Below are positions 61,068 to 64,000 of a stretch of DNA of 64,000 bases, piece by piece (the stretch's first letter is position 1; every line of letters begins with the position of its first letter). Source of the DNA: Paenibacillus wynnii (lineage in GTDB: Bacteria; Bacillota; Bacilli; Paenibacillales; Paenibacillaceae); assembly GCF_030812855.1 (NCBI RefSeq), contig NZ_JAUSTK010000007.1, forward strand, positions 62,001-126,000. Direction: 5' to 3'. Both the position numbers and the translations under genes were made by a program. The notes beneath the pieces were generated by a model. It did no database searches, was not told the origin of the DNA, and saw only the letters and a list, made by a program, of their open reading frames with translations.

Positions 61068-61155
61068 GAAATTCGCCTTACTTATGGTACGGTTCACCCC
61101 GCTGTCTGTAACGGCAAGTTTTGTATAAGGACCAACCCGATAAAAGGCTGGCCTT
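61068..61155 (+). repeat. Dispersed two-hairpin repeat, copy I
   Basis: AAGAAATTCGCCTTACTTATGG, TACGGTTCACCCC, GCTGTCTGTAACGGCAAG and TTTT, then AAGGACCAACC / GGCTGGCCTTT with mismatches. Left arm TTCGCC, right arm GGCAAG, a hybrid like copy A. It lies 100 bp after the kinase gene. Confidence 0.82.
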
Positions 61156-61217
61156 TAGGATTGCTAATCTATTCTAATGCCTCGATACAAAGCTCGATTC
61201 TCACTTCAATTCCGACG

Positions 61218-61250
61218 ACAGTTCCACCCGTTTTCAGAGCGGCAAGTTAA
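61218..61250 (+). repeat. Dispersed repeat, degenerate partial copy J
   Basis: CAGTTCCACCCGTTTTCAGA and GCGGCAAGTTA resemble the GGTTCACCCCGCTGTCTGAAG-CGGCAAGTT part of copy A. Only the right half is recognisable. Same orientation. Confidence 0.4.
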
Positions 61251-61305
61251 ATGTCAAACCAAGTTTGTTGTATTCAATCCTAGCTGGTGAATGAAATCCT
61301 GCACG

Positions 61306-61671
61306 TTAATAAATCTTGTTCAGCAGCCCAATCACTTCATCAAGGGTGAGGCCAAAGGATTTGTAGTAGGCTGTGTCGCTCTCCATTTGCTTCAGGACCG
61401 TCTCATTGCGTATCCGCAGCATCTCATCGGGCGAGAATTCGGCTACAAAACATCCTTTACCTGTTACCGTATTGATCAAACCGCTCCGCTCAAGTTCCTC
61501 CCAAGCTTTCTTAACGGTGATGACACTAACATGCAGTTCCAGGGCGGCCTGCCGGATGGGCGGTAGACAATAGCCGCTTTCCAGCTCGCCCTTCAGGATT
61601 TGTGCGCTAATCTGTTCGTACAGCTGCTGATAAATCGGTTTCTCGGATGTGTTTGAAATCGTTACAATCAT
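61306..61671 (-). CDS. GntR family regulator, YtrA subfamily
   Basis: 121 residues. HTH Y-Q-Q-L-Y-E-Q-I-S-A-Q-I-L-K-G-E-L, P-P-I-R-Q-A-A-L-E-L-H-V-S-V-I-T-V-K-K-A-W-E-E-L-E-R-S-G, then a short C-terminal tail, the YtrA-type architecture. Last gene of the ABC operon, overlapping the permease gene by 4 bp; it probably binds the palindrome at 63191. YtrA-type regulators respond to cell-wall-active antibiotics in Bacillus; the inducer here is unknown. Confidence 0.88.
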   Translation of the reverse strand: MIVTISNTSEKPIYQQLYEQISAQILKGELESGYCLPPIRQAALELHVSVITVKKAWEELERSGLINTVTGKGCFVAEFSPDEMLRIRNETVLKQMESDTAYYKSFGLTLDEVIGLLNKIY

Positions 61672-62324
61672 AATATCTCCACTTTCATGAATCTCTTTAC
61701 GGCAATCCGATAGGCAATTAAGGTGAATGCTATAAAAATTACGATACCTGCGATCAGAATGGATAGCTGCAGTGCAGTATTATCCGTCCCTGAGCCATAA
61801 AAAATGTCGTTTACCCAAGGACTTTGGATTCCGGCCCATTGGGCCACTCCGGCAAAAAGGATAGCGGCTGTAGTAGATGCGGTGGTTGCCGCTCCATACT
61901 TATATGCCGTCTTGTAATACATGGATATAAATATGATGTTGAAGATCGCCAGCATGATGAAACATAATCCCCAAAAACCCATATGCGGTGGATAGAAGAT
62001 GTAAGTCAGATGAGGGTACAAGCGAAACGTAAATATGCTGAAGATCATGGCAGCGAGAAGATGAATAAGTTCAAGAATGACAACAACGGTTATCCTGGAC
62101 TTCACGATGTCTGTTTTGGTCACGGGCATCATCGTACTAAACATCAAATCATTCTGGCTTTTAAATCCGCCAAACATATTCGGTATCGTTATGAAGCAGA
62201 AATATAGCGGTACGATAAAGTAGACCCAACCGGGAATAAGCATTAAGCCCCCCATAATTAAGGGTAATACGAAGAACCAGGGGTTTACGCCTAATTTTAA
62301 ATCCTTCATGACCAAATTATACAT
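61668..62324 (-). CDS. ABC-2 type permease
   Basis: About 218 residues and six helices; the ATG at 62324 is preferred (AAGGAGG 6 bases ahead), overlapping the ATPase gene end by 8 bp. D-L-K-L-G-V-N-P-W-F-F-V-L-P and F-G-G-F-K-S-Q-N-D-L-M-F-S-T-M-M-P-V-T-K resemble ABC-2 permeases of the YtrC/D and BcrB-like type. Works with the ATPase encoded just before it, as an exporter or stress-response complex. Confidence 0.8.
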   Translation of the reverse strand: MYNLVMKDLKLGVNPWFFVLPLIMGGLMLIPGWVYFIVPLYFCFITIPNMFGGFKSQNDLMFSTMMPVTKTDIVKSRITVVVILELIHLLAAMIFSIFTFRLYPHLTYIFYPPHMGFWGLCFIMLAIFNIIFISMYYKTAYKYGAATTASTTAAILFAGVAQWAGIQSPWVNDIFYGSGTDNTALQLSILIAGIVIFIAFTLIAYRIAVKRFMKVEIL

Positions 62325-63171
62325 ATACATCCTCCTTTTTCGCGAAGTAGATCATGATTTCATCTAGGCTTGGCGTGGTTGCCCTCAGGCTGGAAGATGG
62401 ATCGATGTCTTTGGCATGAATCAGTCCGGTAAAGCCGAAAGAGTTGATTTTATAAGAAATCAAATGTTCCCTCACTTCGTTTAATTGGGCTTCGCTGCCG
62501 CTGAGTAAACGGTAGGACTCCTTTAATTCGTTTTTCTCGGAGCTGGCAATGATTTGACCGTGTTCAATGAAGGTTATATAGTCCGCACATCTTTCTAAGT
62601 CGGAGGTAATATGAGTAGAGAAAAGAATGCTAATCTCGCCGCCAATGATGAGCTCCTGAAAGATATCGAGCAGATCGTCTCTTGAGACAGGATCGAGTCC
62701 GCTGGTCGGTTCATCCAGGATGAGCAGCTTTGCGCCATGCGATAAAGCAAGGGCCAAGCTGTACTTTACCTTCATTCCTCTAGACAGCTCCGCTATTTTT
62801 TTGTTCTCATCCAGCTTGAATCTCTTAAGATAATTGTAGTAAGTTTCATCATTCCAATTCTTATAGAACTTCTTTGTAATATCGGTCAGCGTCTTGATCT
62901 TGCTGCGTGTATAGAAGTCGATATCACCGAATGCGCATCCGATTTCCTGCTTCAATTCAATTTCGTGATCAGCGATGTTCTTGCCAAGAATGTATATCTC
63001 GCCGCTATCGACTTGAACCATGTTCAAGATCGATTTTATCGTGGTCGTTTTTCCGGCGCCATTGGCCCCGATGAACCCCATAATGTAGCCCTTCTCCAAT
63101 TGAAAAGATACATCTTTGATCTGAAAGTGCGGATATTTTTTATTTAAATTTCTAATATCTAGTGCCAGCAT
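62317..63171 (-). CDS. ABC transporter ATPase (YtrB/BcrA-like)
   Basis: 284 residues from the ATG at 63171 (GGGGAGG ahead); the upstream frame is not used. Walker A G-A-N-G-A-G-K-T-T, Q-loop with F-G-D-I-D-F-Y, signature L-S-R-G-M-K-V-K-Y-S, Walker B L-L-I-L-D-E-P-T-S-G-L-D-P and the switch T-H-I-T-S-D-L. The R-G-M-K signature is typical of this antibiotic/peptide-responsive subfamily. First gene of the three-gene operon. Confidence 0.9.
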   Translation of the reverse strand: MLALDIRNLNKKYPHFQIKDVSFQLEKGYIMGFIGANGAGKTTTIKSILNMVQVDSGEIYILGKNIADHEIELKQEIGCAFGDIDFYTRSKIKTLTDITKKFYKNWNDETYYNYLKRFKLDENKKIAELSRGMKVKYSLALALSHGAKLLILDEPTSGLDPVSRDDLLDIFQELIIGGEISILFSTHITSDLERCADYITFIEHGQIIASSEKNELKESYRLLSGSEAQLNEVREHLISYKINSFGFTGLIHAKDIDPSSSLRATTPSLDEIMIYFAKKEDVYV

Positions 63172-63190
63172 ACCATACCTCCCCAATAAA

Positions 63191-63241
63191 TTGTGTATTC
63201 CGTGTATACACAATGTATCACAAGGCTTCGACAAAAGTCAA
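63191..63241 (-). promoter_or_regulatory. YtrA-type operator and promoter
   Basis: On the minus strand TTGACT (63241-63236), 18 bp, TACATT (63217-63212). TTGTGTAT (63191-63198) and ATACACAA (63206-63213) form a perfect 8-bp inverted repeat just downstream of and touching the -10 box. Consistent with repression by the GntR protein at 61306. Confidence 0.75.
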
Positions 63242-63276
63242 TTGGTACAACAACGCAGTACAGCATAAGAGCTGAC

Positions 63277-63648
63277 TTATGAGGCATTAACCGATGCTTC
63301 CTTCCGCTTCCACCGGAAGAAAGGCTTGCCTTTCGACCAATGGATGAACGGCTGCTCTATGACATAATAAGGGACAGCCGCCGCCGAATACGAAATTACG
63401 ACGACGGATACTGATGCCGAGCCAGCGCCACACATCCCTGATACCCGAATAGTGATAATCCTTGATGCCGTACTTTTGGATTAACGTAATGAACAAATAG
63501 TGCGAAATATACAGGCCAAACGAAATCTTCGCTCTAAACCGAAAAAAACGGTTATCAAGTAAGCGCCCTAATATTACGCTGAACGGTGCCGACAGCAGGA
63601 TGACTCCGAATAAAATGGCATAAGTCGGGAAGTAGTATGGCTGCTGCT
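63277..63648 (-). pseudogene. Truncated, frameshifted second copy of the acyltransferase gene (3' part)
   Basis: Matches the last 375 bp of the intact gene at 37520, covering the final helices (Y-H-Y-S-G-I-R-D-V-W-R-W-L-G-I-S), then a frameshift, then Y-Y-V-I-E-Q-P-F-I-H-W-S-K-G-K in another frame. Homology ends sharply at 63648, 40 bp before repeat copy K. The divergence from the parent is clearly greater than for the phytase duplicate, so it is older or came from a different relative. Confidence 0.85.
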
Positions 63649-63687
63649 ATAGTCCACGTGATGCAAATACAGGCTCCTACGAGTTTT

Positions 63688-63782
63688 CCTTCAAAAAACT
63701 TGCCCCTACTTGTGATACGGTTCACCGCGCTGTCTGTAACGGCAAGTTTTAGGGCCATCCTTTGTGGGATGGCCCTTTCTTT
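63688..63782 (+). repeat. Dispersed two-hairpin repeat, copy K
   Basis: CTTCAAAAAACTTGCCCCTA, CTTGTGATACGGTTCACC, GCGCTGTCTGTAACGGCAAG and TTTT. The outer stem AAAACTTGCC / GGCAAGTTTT is perfect. The second hairpin is TAGGGCCATCC / GGGATGGCCCT followed by TTCTTT. It fills the gap between two truncated genes. Confidence 0.9.
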
Positions 63783-63887
63783 GAAATATTCAACCAACCC
63801 AAGATAACCCAATCTCGCTTGGTGAAGAAACCTTTCAATCTTCTCTTGATCCTGGCATTCCCTGATCTTGTAACGAACCGAATTCAT
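63783..63887 (-). pseudogene. Pyridoxamine 5'-phosphate oxidase-family protein, N-terminal remnant
   Basis: AAAAGGAGAG precedes the ATG at 63887. The product reads M-N-S-V-R-Y-K-I-R-E-C-Q-D, then I-E-R-F-L-H-Q-A-R-L-G-Y-L-G-L-V-E, the start of the FMN-binding split-barrel family. After about 33 codons the frame runs straight into repeat copy K and continues through it to 63555 by chance (A-L-K-L-A-V-T-D-S-A). The FMN-binding P-Y-V-V-P part is missing. Confidence 0.7.
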
Positions 63888-64000
63888 ATCGAATCTCTCC
63901 TTTTACTCATAAGATATTCATTCCACTCCAATTGTCTTAACTCCGTTAGTCTTCTAGAGTGCGGCAACGACAAGATTCCATTTTATGATTGGAGCTTCTA

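Overview
The window looks like chromosomal DNA of a Gram-positive Bacillales bacterium, most plausibly Paenibacillus or a close relative. The basis is AGGAGG-type ribosome sites, TTGACA/TATAAT promoters, lipobox binding proteins, a perfect Fur box, a beta-propeller phytase, HelD, YtrA-type and VanR/VanS-type regulation, and a Gly/Pro-rich collagen-like small protein. No rRNA, tRNA or CRISPR array is visible. The genus call is an inference from gene content.

Layout. 1-2.6 kb is a graveyard: a partial SDR gene, an AAC(3) remnant, an LRR protein interrupted by an in-frame TAG, and a frameshifted gene. 2.6-8.7 kb holds two MarR regulators, each beside the gene it probably controls (a saccharopine-dehydrogenase-like protein and an alpha/beta hydrolase), with HelD between them. 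8.9-11.6 kb is a truncated second copy of the phytase block, split by an apparently complete group II intron. 11.9-13 kb encodes an Eis-like acetyltransferase. 13.1-22.7 kb is a compact catabolic operon (NMT1-type ABC importer, FAD oxidase, creatininase-family enzyme, two cytosine-deaminase-like amidohydrolases, flavodoxin) with a divergent DeoR-type regulator. 22.9-32.2 kb mixes a truncated permease, a kinase-like protein, a SigX5-type sigma factor coupled to a PhnB-like protein, a DUF4405 membrane protein, the full phytase, PadR, DoxX and an MFS exporter. 32.3-36.3 kb is a Fur-controlled ferric siderophore importer. 36.4-42.8 kb has the collagen-like protein, an acyltransferase, a VanZ-like protein, a membrane protein paired with an inositol-phosphatase-family enzyme, and debris. 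42.8-50.9 kb is a divergent GDPD / LacI / sugar-type ABC importer / inositol-phosphatase / DUF6454 locus, consistent with uptake and breakdown of a glycerophosphodiester. 51-55.3 kb is debris (WYL regulator, IS110 and IS605-type relics) around a membrane beta-lactamase-family hydrolase. 55.3-61 kb has an M28 peptidase, a PAF-acetylhydrolase-like enzyme and a VanRS-type two-component system. 61.3-63.2 kb is a YtrA-like ABC operon. The window ends with a truncated acyltransferase copy and a PPOX-family remnant.

The most unusual signal is a short repeat present about a dozen times (about 712, 2541, 11617, 26198, 27262, 36989, 42683, 51264, 55231, 61068, 61218, 63688). It has two consecutive hairpins whose stems change sequence in a compensatory way between copies. 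Every copy points the same way, and several sit exactly where a gene is truncated. I could not match it to a known family from memory. It is either an undescribed structured RNA/terminator cassette or a REP/MITE-like mobile hairpin.
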